Positions 29,500 through 41,329 of a DNA stretch of 64,000 nt are shown here, piece by piece. The notes beneath the pieces were generated by a model that was given only the letters and a program-made list of their open reading frames with translations, was not told the origin of the DNA and did not search any database. A program made the position numbers and the translations under genes. Positions within the stretch are counted from its first letter, which is position 1. Each line of letters starts with the position of its first letter. The DNA comes from Urechis unicinctus (Eukaryota > Annelida > Polychaeta > Xenopneusta > Urechidae). Location of the stretch: assembly GCA_034190875.2 (NCBI GenBank), contig CM067356.1, positions 51,365,263 to 51,429,262 of the forward strand, given 5' to 3'.

Positions 29500-32030
29500 G
29501 ATATTCATAACATATCAAGGCCGTGATGATTTCACATACCTGATCTAATTTTCATTCATATCACCATTTTCTCAGGGATCAATCCTGATTTCTGCAAAGA
29601 TCAAGCAGTGCGGATAACCGAGGTGCTGATTGGTGCCAAGCTGATCTGGACAACCGAGAGTGGCGCTGCAGTTTTGTTCCCCTTGGCCACTGATGACATC
29701 ACTCGCCATTATTTATTGTGCTGCATATCTTTATTTAGTTACCGCAATAATTGTATTTTACAGGAAATTATTGTCAACACACAATTTTGTAGCAAACCTC
29801 ATAAAAGCCCGTTAATATATTTTTTTAACGAATAACTTGCCATGTTAAGCAGATTTTAACAAACAACAAAGGAGTTACAATGAAAATCGTTTGACGAAAA
29901 TGTTCCGTAACGTCACATATATATCAGGCATATTATGCATGTAAATGGCGGTAATTCAGGATACTAAGTAGGGGGAGATCATCTTATCTCTTAGATATCA
30001 AAATCGAAAAGTTAAATAAATAAATAAGCAAAATTCTTAGGCTTCCATTACTAATTCAATATATTGCAATTCAGACATCATTCATCTTTATGTCGGAGCT
30101 AATGCTAAACAGATGTAACACAATCGATTTGCATATTATCTAACTATCCATATTTAGTGTGCCATGTTTATCTAATAAATGGAACATTAGGAGACGATCA
30201 CAATGGCATAGTGTGGCTGGTTGGACTAAGCGTCAAATCATGAACCTTCGTGTTGTGCATTGATAACGTGTAATATTTGAATAGGCCATATTCATGTACC
30301 GTAGAATGCTTGGAATGCTGTTGATATCTTCATTGAGTCCATGGTTATTTCTTGCTCTGTACACAAAAGTTACGAGGCATATTGATGTAAGTAGTTGAAA
30401 GGAAAAGCCTTAATAGAGTAAGTCTATGTCTGACACCCACATGTAAATTGTAACTGTGTCAGAACTAACCTCACTACTCACGTTCCCTGTTGGAAGGATG
30501 TGCAATGAATGCGACAATGCCGGAAGGGGGAGATAAAATCAAAAGCTGCTATGAATGATAATATTTCAAAATCATGTAATGCAAGCTATGAACCTGAATT
30601 GTCTCTCGCGGATTAGGCGGCATCTGGTTTCAGATGACGTGTTTGTATATGCTCACATGTTTTACTGCGATGCATAGTTACCTACATTGTAAAAGCACTG
30701 ATAAATGCTTATCTCGACCTTTCGTTCCAAAGCTAAGCAATATTCATGGAGGACACCAAGTCCCGGTAAACTGATCTTGTATTAAAAATTAAAGACATTT
30801 GTGTGTCTTTTACACGTTAAAGTATTGGACTGTTGGAGTGGTAGTGGTACTGCCACAGCTCACAATATGCTGTCTCCGTTTTGTGACTTTGGTGACTCAT
30901 CTCTCGTTCGTCCAAGCAACCAACTGCATCCCCATAATGGGTCTAGGGGGGCAGGTTAATGAATTTTGTTTAAAGTTGGTTGATTGTAACATGGTCAATG
31001 TGAACGGGATATTAAGCCTGCCATGTCTGTTATAAGTCGGTATTCCTTCTTCTGTGGAGGTATCGACGTTAGAAATCACAATTAAATAGCGTAAAACAGC
31101 TTTGACTGGCACACACAGTCGATTATACCGCTTTCAGATGTTCTTAAGTGACTATACAAATGGTGATGGGGCAGACATACAGGAAATGTCTATGGGAACA
31201 AGGTGTCACTTCTGGAAATATTCAGATTATTAGGTTGCTATAAGTTTGTGGAGTTTATGTTCTAAAACAATTTAATATATAGCTCTGGTGTCAATTGGTA
31301 CAGGTAGCTTGCTGTGACTCGGTGATGTGTAACCGTGCCAGTTTTCGTATCATATGTAGGTAACGCTGCTCTATGTGACTGTGACTGTTTTGGTAAGTGA
31401 TATTGTATGTTGTATTTATAGTAATCAATGTTTTTTAATAGTTCGTCTACGCTAATATGTTGTACACGCGCTTGTAATATACTGATGTCTGCTATTGATC
31501 ATTTGTAGGTTGTGATGCTGAGACGCTTCGTCGAAAACAATACCAGCATTTTTGTTACACGTTGCTGACTTCGCTATACGGGGTTATACTGAGCATGTGG
31601 CTGCAGCATATGCAAACATATAATATTGATATAGCGTTTTCGTGAAAAGAGATACGATTTTTCCGTAAATTATAGCTTTGATATGAGTTACCTCATCATG
31701 ATTGTACCCCGCAGAAGATTATTCGTGCATTATGCAACTGATTCCAAATACACTGCTTTGACATTGTACCACAGCAGCATGAACATGTATTTGAATCCAT
31801 AGCAGATGCCATAGTATCGCTGTGCTGTCAGCGGTCATTTAAGCCCCGACGTTTCTATACATCAGTGACTGTCCCTACCTATCACAGCTGAGCAGAAAAA
31901 CAAACGTCTTTTCTACTTACTTATGCCTCCACGATACCGAAAATTCATCTTGAGTACAACATCCAACGAATGGCCCAGACCGTCATTTTACGAATGACTA
32001 TAGGGAACTGGATAAGCATAACATTTCAAG
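29500..32030 (+). repeat. Direct repeat block C (contains a family X end)
   Basis: Blocks at about 29500-30080, 30390-30470 and 31690-32030 match 34560-35060, 35120-35220 and 36100-36480 in the same order and orientation, about 4.5-5 kb apart. Landmarks are CCATTTTCTCA, AAATCAAGCAGTGCG or near versions, TACCGAGGTGCTGA, GATCTGGACAAC, GATGACATC, GTCTATGT(C/T)TGACACCCACAT and GCGGTCATTT. The first block keeps a related peptide in both copies (VRITEVL, then IWTT and LFPL), so it was once coding. The last block is the family X tail. Intervening parts have diverged or been replaced. Copy C lacks the LINE that follows copy D. Confidence 0.55.
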
Positions 32031-34559
32031 TGGAAGGCTTTATTGAATGGGCTCCATTGCCGCATTTAAGATTAACTAGGCTTGACTATTTTGCCAACAA
32101 CAAGTGAGGATATTTATGTGTGTCAGAGTGTGTATGTGGGGGGGGGGTGGGGGTGGGGGTTACGTGTGCGTGCGTGTTTGCGTGGGTCTAATAAAGTGGT
32201 GGGGGTTGTTGTAGGTATTACACACATTTATCAACCACTTCACGATATGTTGAAGCTAAGAGACAATGGGATAAATCACGCTGCGCCAAGAGGGACAATC
32301 AATAATGCATATTCGAATTTGAAGAGTAATTGGCACAATAAAAATACCCGAAAGGGTTATATGTAATGTTATCACAATAAAATCGTCGCAAATACTATAT
32401 GTCGCTTAACATAGGAAAATGTTAGCATTGTATTTCCGACCAAAATGCAAATTAATTAAACTTTTGTTAATGTTTTCAAAGAACAAATAGCGAAAGATGA
32501 TGTATGAATGTGATTGGATTATCTTGAGGCTATGCGTCGAACACGATGACATAGTTTGGAAGATATGGCGTGGATAACGAGATAAGTCATATGCTATATC
32601 AATCGACGATACAGTTAATAGTTCTTGTAACATGAAACCTCTTTATTCAATGCCACAGTGATTGTTAAACTGTCAAAGCTGTTGTGCCTGTTGGCAGATA
32701 TATGCTCTTTGAGCTGCTTCTGGGCGTTGAAAGGTCGATTTGAAGTATAAATTAATTCGTTCTGACTACAATGTAGTGTACAATGAATATAACACTTACA
32801 AATACCGCGAAGAAGTGATAATGAAAGTTGTACTTAAGATACATTCTTTAAAATGTGCGACAATGAACCGTGTTTCCATGAACTGTATGTCAGTCGTAGA
32901 TACTTTCGGAACACAGCACGTTAGTCGTGGCTGATAAACATAGCTATTATTGCTGTCATTCAGAACATATTATTCAGAAATGTGGTAAGAAGCTAATGAG
33001 TCCCCACTTAATTCACTGCAGGAGCAAACAATATAATCGTCGAAAGCAGAAATTCAAAATAACAGCTGTTAAATAGACCCAATGTTTCGCACTGCGTGTG
33101 TACTACCCGTTGGTGAGAAATTTTTAATAAACGGCGACTTGAATTTCAACCTCCATCTTGGAAAACACGATGTCACATTTCCCTCACCTCGCCAGGTGAC
33201 TGTTGGTGTCCCATGTTATCAGAAAATGCCCACTGGCCACATTGCGCATGAAACTACAACGACGAGATGTGACGTCACTTTTCCAAATATTGGTCGCTAT
33301 GCTCGCAGATTGGTTTTTTTAATGTTTACTAGTCAAGTGAAGTGCAACAATGCAGGAAATGAAAAATGCAACCATGCAGGAGGCGAAACCTAAATACATA
33401 CTTGGGTTGTGACCACTATGATGCATATATTATGAGCGATTCATAACGTTGGAATATCGCCGTCCAATCGGGTCGATGTATAGGCATATTACAAGAGCTG
33501 CATCACCCTGTTATCTTCGACCACTCAACAGCCATGGGGTTCAATAGTGTTGCTTAAGAATGTTAAGTTGTGTACTCACTGTGTATTAATCAGTGGATGG
33601 TCACAGATAGTCCGGATTTTACAGTTCTATAAATCAGTTATACAATACTTAAACGGAAGTAATGATTACAAATGTGATATTATATTGTTAGACTGACCTG
33701 CAGACGGAACAGCAACAATAGGTGTCCTCAACAGAAAATATTTCAGCATTGTATCAAACAAACCCATAATCTGCTTAGCAAGGCAGCTTGCAATGAATCA
33801 AATCGTCTTTGCCAATATATTTGAAAAACAAACCCTCAATATGCAATATAATGACCCTTATTTGAAATTGTTAATTATCCGTCTGCAATATATTTCAGCC
33901 AGAAGTTAGATGTCAACTGAGCAATACTGTGTATAAAAGCCTCACAATAATGACCTCGACCAGTGTGGGATCACGTAATTGCACAAATAGGATCAGTGTT
34001 GTTGATGGCTTCGTGAATAATTGACAAACCATTACCACTGCACTTTTCACATGCGGCATCTCAAGCCCCACTCCGGCGGATTCACTTTTCCGTGCGGTAA
34101 TCTCGTGGATTAATGTTGTCATATGTTCCCGTATGTCATCATACCAACCACCCACGACTTACGTTATTATTCAGCAAACCGAATCCTCACAGTGTATATA
34201 TAGGTAAGCATATTGATTGTAAATTCAGCTGCTATAGTGATTAATAAGGATATAAGGACTGTCATTGACGGTGTTACATTTGCATTATGTGGGACCGCAT
34301 TATTACTATGCACGTGGGTGTTGTACTAACTCACCAATAAAATCAGTCACGACCGCGGACTGAGAGGTATCCTAGAATGTGTAATCTTGCATAAATGGCT
34401 CCCTTAATCAATTTCGGATTAGATCCGCGTTATCTTAGAGTTCTTTAATGACTCTTAGTGCATATTCAAACAGCTTGATCATCTGTTAGAAATCCTAAAC
34501 GTTTCAAGTGTCATTTGATAAGAAACGGTTAGATCTATTCTCTTCGATTGGCCTCAGGA
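32031..34559. other. Unassigned DNA with a G-rich tract
   Basis: Two open frames look somewhat protein-like but match nothing. At 33082-33393 plus there are 103 residues from an ATG, with a repeated DVTFP motif. At 33913-34155 minus there are 80 residues, acidic then hydrophobic. No splice sites or copies support either. The G-rich tract near 32138 is listed separately. Confidence 0.4.
32138..32159 (+). other. Potential G-quadruplex in a GT-rich stretch
   Basis: Three G-runs (ten, five and five Gs) separated by single Ts; the first run is long enough to supply two arms. The surrounding 32115-32215 is GT-rich simple sequence. This fits the four-run rule for intramolecular G-quadruplexes, but no function is implied. 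Confidence 0.6.
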
Positions 34560-36482
34560 TAAACCATGATTATCATAGCATATCGAGACTATAGTCAGCA
34601 CATATACTTCACCTAATTGTCATCTATGTCGCCATTTTCTCAAGGATTTCTCAATTAGCTGCCAAAATCAAGCAGTGCGAATTACCGAGGTGCTGAATGG
34701 AGGCAAACAGATCTGGACAACAGACAATGGTGCTATATGTTTGTTCCCTCTTATAAAAGATCGATATGCTTGAGTTTGAGATGTAATTTGTGATTTGGGC
34801 AACTGATGACATCGCCCTGATGCTTATTGACCGTGCAGCAAATCTTTATTTAGATATTAATGTATTGTCAAGCGCAATACTACTATTATCAATACACAAA
34901 ATTGTAGCAAAACATATATAAACCCGTTTATATATTTTGCATGGAATACGTTCGGTTTTTAGCATTGTTAAACAGCACCACAGCAGCTACAATGTAAATA
35001 GTTCAACCAAAATGTTCCATAACATCACATAGAAATTAGGATGATTTTTTTTGCATATAAATTGTTGAATTATGCTTTGTAGTTAAACCCCCTACGAGAC
35101 ATAATGATAATGCAGTATAGGCGAAGTAGAAATGGATACGGTTAAATGTAGTTAGTCTATGTTTGACACCCACATATGAATTGCAGCTGCTTACCAGACA
35201 AACAAAACGATTATACATATGTCAAACACTGCTTATTTCCATGCTGAGAAGCGACCAACCTCGAACATATCCATGATTATGATATGACATAACAATAATA
35301 ACATTTGCTGATGCATGACACCTTTGTTAGGAAATTAAGATGAATATATTGTATGTGCAATATCTAGTGAGAAGTAGGTGTGAGCACATACATATATATA
35401 TGTCGCTTGGTTATTGTACCCAATTCACAATATGATTGAGCCGCAAAAAACGAGTCTGCACCAATAATTAAGCGCTTTTATCACAGTCGGTAGTAACCTA
35501 TTGGTAGGCTTGGAGTGACTAATAATTACAATAAGCTTCAATTGATTAGTACTTCTCTTTGAATTAGAGTGATGCGGTGCTACAGCAGCACATTCAGAGG
35601 CACCAGGTGATTCAATTAGTTCTAACCTTGTACCATAGTTCGCCCCCGAAATAATGATAAACGTTAATGAAACCGCTTCCACTGTTTGCCAAAATGATAT
35701 CCATTCCACAAAGTAATATTCCTGAGAAGAATTCGGTACCAATAATTAGACCATCGATAATAGGTATCTTTCGCAGTATCTTATGCATCAAGTCCTAAAA
35801 AGGGTCAGGCATCTTCGCATCGCCAGGAACAGCGATATTTCTGTGGCTTGTTTACTCAGATATCCTACGTAATCTTTATCTGGCCATTGCATCTGGAATA
35901 AAACAAATAATAAATCTCATTCATCCTCATCCTCAACGTGATTAGAATGATGGTAATGAGTGAAGTTTATAGCATGCAGATACGAATAAGTTAGCAGCCT
36001 GAAATAGTGCTTATTCCAAGTGTGTCTTAGATTGTTAAATCTATCCCATAGCTTTCACTCCACTTTTATTTGGGAATTTCACTGACACAATGTAGCCTTT
36101 TCGGCACTACAAATGAATCTACTGCGGCTTTTCATTTGCATAGAGCTGAAGAAGCTCAACTGATTCCAATATCAACCCATCTTACGCACAAATGTTGACA
36201 TTGCACCATAGCAGTATGAATATGTTTTTGAATCCATGACAATTGCTGTAGCATCGCCGTGCCGTCAGTGGTCATTTTAGCCCCCTCGTTGCCATACAAC
36301 AGTGTTTACTGTCATACCTATTGCAGCTGATCAGAAGAGCTAAGCGTTGTTGTTATAGGTACGGAATATTTGCTGATAATTTCGCCTCCAAAATACCTTT
36401 ATCTTAAGTACAACCATGGCCACAACGGTCATTTTACGGAATGTTTAATAATCTATACGGTACAAGTTGAAATCTTATGGCA
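34560..36482 (+). repeat. Direct repeat block D (contains a family X end)
   Basis: Counterpart of block C. It starts near TATCGAGACTATAG, keeps the VRITEVL and IWTT peptide near 34670-34740, has the TGACACCCACAT marker near 35170, and ends in the family X tail (GTAGCATCGCCGTGC, GCTGATCAGAAGAGC) at 36220-36480. It is shorter in the middle than C. It joins directly to the antisense LINE at about 36483, the same join as at 25300. The original class of the C/D unit is unknown, and it is broken. Confidence 0.55.
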
Positions 36483-37937
36483 ATCTGGAAATCGATCGTG
36501 GCACATCGAATAGTCATCGAATATCGGCACATCCCAACTGAACCAAATGGAAGAATTGTTAATTGTTAGCAACGTAAATGGTTTGCATAACTGTTCAAGG
36601 CACATGTTGTCTGCATAATTTAATATAATGTCAATCTAATGTTGATCTCCTTCTGTCAACCGACAGTGTGAACGTGTGTTTTATAGATTAAGTTTGCGAA
36701 CGGCGGCAAATGGATGCGCGGGCCGACCCGCTCATGTAGGTGTTTAGTCACTTGTCGATAATTCTGAACATTTACCTTTTCTGTGCCACTTTTTACTACC
36801 CATTTATGTGACAAATGTCAGATCAAATTCATCAAACCAAATTCTCGAGGCTTTCAATAAGCTTCATCGCAGATTATTGGATATGTAATGCATGATAGTA
36901 CCCGCTCCATGTGTACGTATTCTAATCCTTTGATGGTAAGGTAAGGTAAGTATATGGTTTCATGACACACAAACACGAGTGTGTTATAAGGTGCCTACAA
37001 AGGTGGGGGGAAATACGAACACGGAAAAATAGGAAAAACATAAGGAAAGAAAGAAAACCATTGGCATTAATCAAATTTATTTATATGAAATAGATACAAT
37101 ATTTACCATTTAAATCTGTAATATAGTCTACTTACTTGAATTACACCAAGAATCGTAGATAGATCCACCCTTTCAACACATTCTGAGAGGATCAGATCGG
37201 CACATTCAATGAAAATGTGCTTGACAAGCAAGGTTCATCCCTCAGTCGAAAACCATGAGTTGTATTGGGAACACAAACGTAATCATTTTCATTCCTTTGA
37301 AAGAGCCACCGATGCATAAATATCAAGCCCATACCTTGTTTTGATACAGGATACTTTCGACGAATGTATTGTTTACTCGACATTAAATGCCATCAGTGAT
37401 TTTAAGGGGGTTTGGGATTCATTAGCTTCTTATTGCATCTCCGAATAACATGTTTTGAAAGACACCCAGTGTATTTGAGTTCATCAGTCGCGACTGGCGG
37501 AGTATTGTCGGTTACAGGTTTCATCAACGGGGATAACTCGACTCGTTATTCCCATTAAATGGCAGTTCCATGTATGAAAAGGGATGAAGACGACCCCGTT
37601 GGTCTTATTGCATTGCGTTGGAACTCTATGAGGCATACGACTTCGGTACCAACTTATGGATGTTAAGTTCAATAAATCATCAAAATATTGTACTGAAGTA
37701 TGTTGATGTTCCTCGTCCCCCACCCCTCACAGTTGATCGCGGAGGCCATATCTATTAAATGGCATATCAGACCCGACCTTAATTGGCAATCAGCATTTTT
37801 TTCTTATTTAGCTGAGAGTTAACGTAAAATTGACTTTGATTATAACCACGACCTAAATCTTAAACAATTTGGTGGCACTGCTAGAAATAAGACCGTTGAT
37901 CACTTTATCCTAGACATAACAGCGAGCTGTTTTCCAC
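36483..37937 (-). mobile_element. LINE 3' end, CR1/Jockey-like, copy 2
   Basis: The inverted match of the LINE relic at 23868-25300. On the minus strand it runs from a stretch near GATTTAGGTCGTGGTTAT, through a relic of the ORF2 C-terminus (LVKHIFIEC in one frame near 37220, the counterpart of LKHILIDC), to a long 3' untranslated tail with ATTTCCCCCCACCTTTGTAG. The reading frame has shifted at least once relative to copy 1 around 37230, so the protein is dead. About 110 bp of tail at 36660-36770, including a GC-rich piece (GCGGGCCGACCCGC), is absent from copy 1. Confidence 0.75.
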
Positions 37938-38003
37938 ACCCCTTCACTGAAGGTAATATTTACATAAAATATTTGTCCTTGAATTGCAGGGACATGTCCC
38001 GCA

Positions 38004-38228
38004 TTAGGAACAGCATATCTCATTGGCCCCTTCATCGTAAATGTATTCGGAAAGGACGTTCTTGTTCCATGACGGCAGCATCACGTCGAGTGGGTTGTAA
38101 TCTGGGTGATCGGGGGAATCAATGACCTCGCATACGAGTCGGTGGAAATCTGTACATATGTGATCCGCTGGGTCATCAACCCTCATTCCACCCGTTATGG
38201 CTAACGAACGATTTCCGTCAAAACATCG
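38004..38228 (-). other. Orphan coding-like fragment
   Basis: An open stretch of 75 codons with the most protein-like composition and the highest third-position GC in the window. It is acidic, with DDPADHICTDFHRLVCEV near the middle and SPDHPDYNPLD and VLSEYIYDEGANE towards the end. An internal ATG at 38184-38186 gives 60 residues. Upstream on the same strand a related-looking stretch continues in another frame, so this is a fragment. It lies immediately upstream, on the same strand, of LINE copy 2 but does not match LINE copy 1. It may be part of the LINE, another element or a host exon. No family was recognised. Confidence 0.35.
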
Positions 38229-40299
38229 TTACCATATGTCACTCTAAACCCTGCCCTTGATGCGAAGGAATTATATGAATGCACGCGGATGTCTTGAGTG
38301 ACGTAGCATAAAGCTGTTGGTTCAGTCTATATAATTGATATAGTCATACATTGCATTTGTTTATTCAATTATTGAGTAATTCCAAATCAAATGAAGCTGT
38401 GAAATCGTGGTCATATTGAAAGTCTGTTCTGTACAAGAAAAGTCAGTAAGTGCGATCGATGGCCATTATAATCTGTTTGCATGTGGCACCACACGCGCTT
38501 ATCGTTAATTAAAGGTTTATTTATCGAATGGCAACTGTTTTGACATGTACATTCCCGCTCATAAGCAGGAAATATGTCTGCCTGCTGTTACCGTGCACCA
38601 ACATCTCACCCTTCTACTTTGTCAATAGCCAGTATTTTTTTAATCACAAAAATTGAACAGTATTATGAAAGTAATGTTATAACAGCCTCAAAACCTTTGT
38701 ATTCTTGTGATTACCACGACTCGGGTAATCTGCGTAGTTTTCAACAGCGACGGTTTGTTACATAACTTTGATGCAATAGACTCTTCGCAAATCATCTTGG
38801 CTTTTATCTTGCCTCATTAAATAAACGAAGAATAAATAAAAACTACATATTGGTTTCTGGAGATTGGTTTTCAAAATAGCAGTACGGCTTATTTTTGTAT
38901 TTTTCAAGCAATTTACTTTTGATCAAAATACTTGATCTAAATTGGTAAAAAGCATTCACGAGGATATATCCTTACTTTATTCCCTCATACGCCATTTTTA
39001 AACCGCGTCGCTTGTGAAACATGATTGCTGTAAGTGTACAATAAGTCATAGGGTCATCAATAATCGTAAGTTTTGATGCAGTACTTTTATGCTGCTGCAT
39101 ACATAGTGCTACATTAAATACATAAATGTTAAAGGCAAATGGGCTACATTTTGTTATTAATGTACCAATATATTATAAAATGATAGGAATGTAATTACTT
39201 CTTTCTTGAGTTTATTTATTAGTTGTCCCGGAGCAAAACTCTAGGGTCAGATTATTTAATACATATTCCCATTTTATTAGTTGAAAAAAGTTAATACTAA
39301 ATTCTGACTAACGCCATTCGACCATGTCTACCAACTTATTTTGTACTATAAACATTTTGACAAACCTGGGCCTATATTCTTTTGTAAAAACGGTGTCATA
39401 TTCTAGATTCTGTCGACCAGTGGCAATTTAACCCCGAATGTTTTTGATCATGCACTTTGCACACCATGCAGAGATGTATAGCTTAATAACAAAACCTTCC
39501 GTATTATTTGTGTTATGATAAAATCATGCATCGCATTTCCTCTTCACACAACGCCTGGTGGGGTTCTTTAGGCGAAAAATCTACCTCTGACAACTAATTA
39601 TAGCTGGGTCTATTCCATGTGCCGTATCACTTTCCTGACATGAAACACGTGCATATTTTTTATTTCTCTCTGCTTGCAATTTTCCCTAACGTTAGTGCGA
39701 TTAACACTAAGCGAATAGCCCCAGTTCAAAACGCAGCGACGTCATTCGCCATTTCAGAACCCTAAGAACCAATGATTCAGAAAAGCTGACAATATCATTT
39801 TTCAGCTGTTACTTCTACGTCTTCTGCGAGAGCAGGTAACAGCTAAGAGCAATATTTCCGAAGGGAATCGAATATCTTGTGTTAGTATGAAAAAAGCGTT
39901 CAACGCGAATTCAATTAAATAAGGCGGTTAAAGGCTCAAAACGACGTATATAGCGGACCGATTGGGCCGAACAAGCAACGTTAGGTGATGAACCATTGAC
40001 TGATCGGCAAAGAATCAGCCTTCGCATCAGCGAGGTTTGGACATTTCAGTTGCTATTTTTGCGCTACACTGAGCTGTTTTGTACCTACTGACACGCGCAA
40101 CATCTTTACCGCAACCTTAAATACAAAGGTAGATAACGTGTCTCGACAGCTTTCATAAGGGCCAGCGCTCAAATGTCTCATGCACTTCTGTTCTAGAAGT
40201 GATTTAGGTTGGTCTACAACCTAAGCACTATTGTTTCCAGCTCATATCATACTCGTAAGATAGCAAGTTTGACGCACAAACACAAACGTATATAGGTAC
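38229..40299. other. Unassigned AT-rich DNA
   Basis: No gene, RNA or repeat is seen. Open frames do not exceed about 63 codons. Confidence 0.5.
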
Positions 40300-40388
40300 G
40301 TATATATGTATATTAATGTATATATACATATATATATATAAAAATATATACATATATATATATATAAAACTATATATATATATATACT
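40300..40388. repeat. Interrupted TA-rich tract
   Basis: About 90 bp of TATA repeats broken by ACATA, AAAA and AAAC. It directly precedes the set of local duplications that starts at 40390. Confidence 0.85.
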
Positions 40389-40389
40389 T

Positions 40390-41328
40390 GCATACCGTGT
40401 GGATTGTGTGTGCGTCATGGTGATCGCTGGCTGTGATGCGCCTTTGCTTTGGGCAATTCATAGGGCGCTCGGTGATATTTCAGTTTCCATGGACATATGA
40501 GGTACTGGATAAGCAATAAATCATTCAAACGGAACGAAGCCATGGAATGGATTTGCTAATTTCGATGGTACAGAGCTTATTTAAAGAACTTTCGCGAATT
40601 GCATACCGTGTGGATTGTGTCTGCTCATGGCCATCGCAAGTGGGGAGATTTATTTGGGCTTTAGCGAGATTAGACTCCACCAGTTGAATGCTTTTCTCGT
40701 CGGTTAAGTTTAACCTAAAATGGAAGGTTTATGCTCACACAGTTCATTGCTTGCTTGTTATTGTATTTAATGAGCGTAGTGAGAAGATTAATTAAGTGAA
40801 TGTGATGCCTCGGCATCTCCCCTGAGGTGTCGTCGCCTACTTGGCACAAATCCTATTTCTTTAAGGATTATTGTGCTCACACGTTCATTGGGCTTGTTTG
40901 AATTGTCAAGCCCCATTTAGGTATAAACGCAGAATAGCTTTATCCACAAAGTGCATATTCACATTGTCGATTCAAACACTACCATGACATGGGTATCAAA
41001 GGACTATTTTAAAGCAGATTTTATAGTACGCTCTCAGTAGACCAAGTAGATCTTTGTGTCATCGACTGTGCATATTTGTACATTGTCGATTCAAACACTA
41101 CCTGATTTATCGCGCCCCCAAAGGCCTATTTTAAAGCAGATTTTATAGTACGCTCTCAGTAGCCATTAACAAACTTGTGTCCTGTACTGACGCTAATATA
41201 AATAACTTATAAATTGATTCCCTCCGAGTTTAAACGTCGTGAAAAGCCGAAACTACCTATCAAACTAATATATATAATTATTAATTGCTTTCCTCCGAGT
41301 TTACTGTGAAAAGCCGACCGCTATCAAT
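40390..41328. repeat. Four successive pairwise local duplications
   Basis: Four different segments are each present twice, one pair after another. Pair 1 (GCATACCGTGTGG) is at 40390 and 40601. Pair 2 (GCTCACAC followed by GTTCATTG) is at about 40731 and 40872. Pair 3 is at 40951-41040 and 41069-41161, with 37 identical bases ending in CGCTCTCAGTAG. Pair 4 (CCTCCGAGTTTA followed by GTGAAAAGCCGA) is at about 41200 and 41275. Copy spacing falls from about 211 to 142, 119 and 74 bp. Between copies of each pair the sequence is not repeated. Identity within pairs is high, so the duplications are fairly recent. The block ends where family X copy B begins. Confidence 0.75.
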
Positions 41329-41329
41329 A

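Noticed and set aside
33082-33393. 103-residue ATG frame with a repeated DVTFP motif as a gene
   Set aside because: No splice sites, copy or domain; the DNA around GTGACGTCAC looks more like a decayed small repeat than an exon.
40228-40461. Minus-strand 77-residue frame
   Set aside because: Most of it is a translation of the interrupted TA tract.
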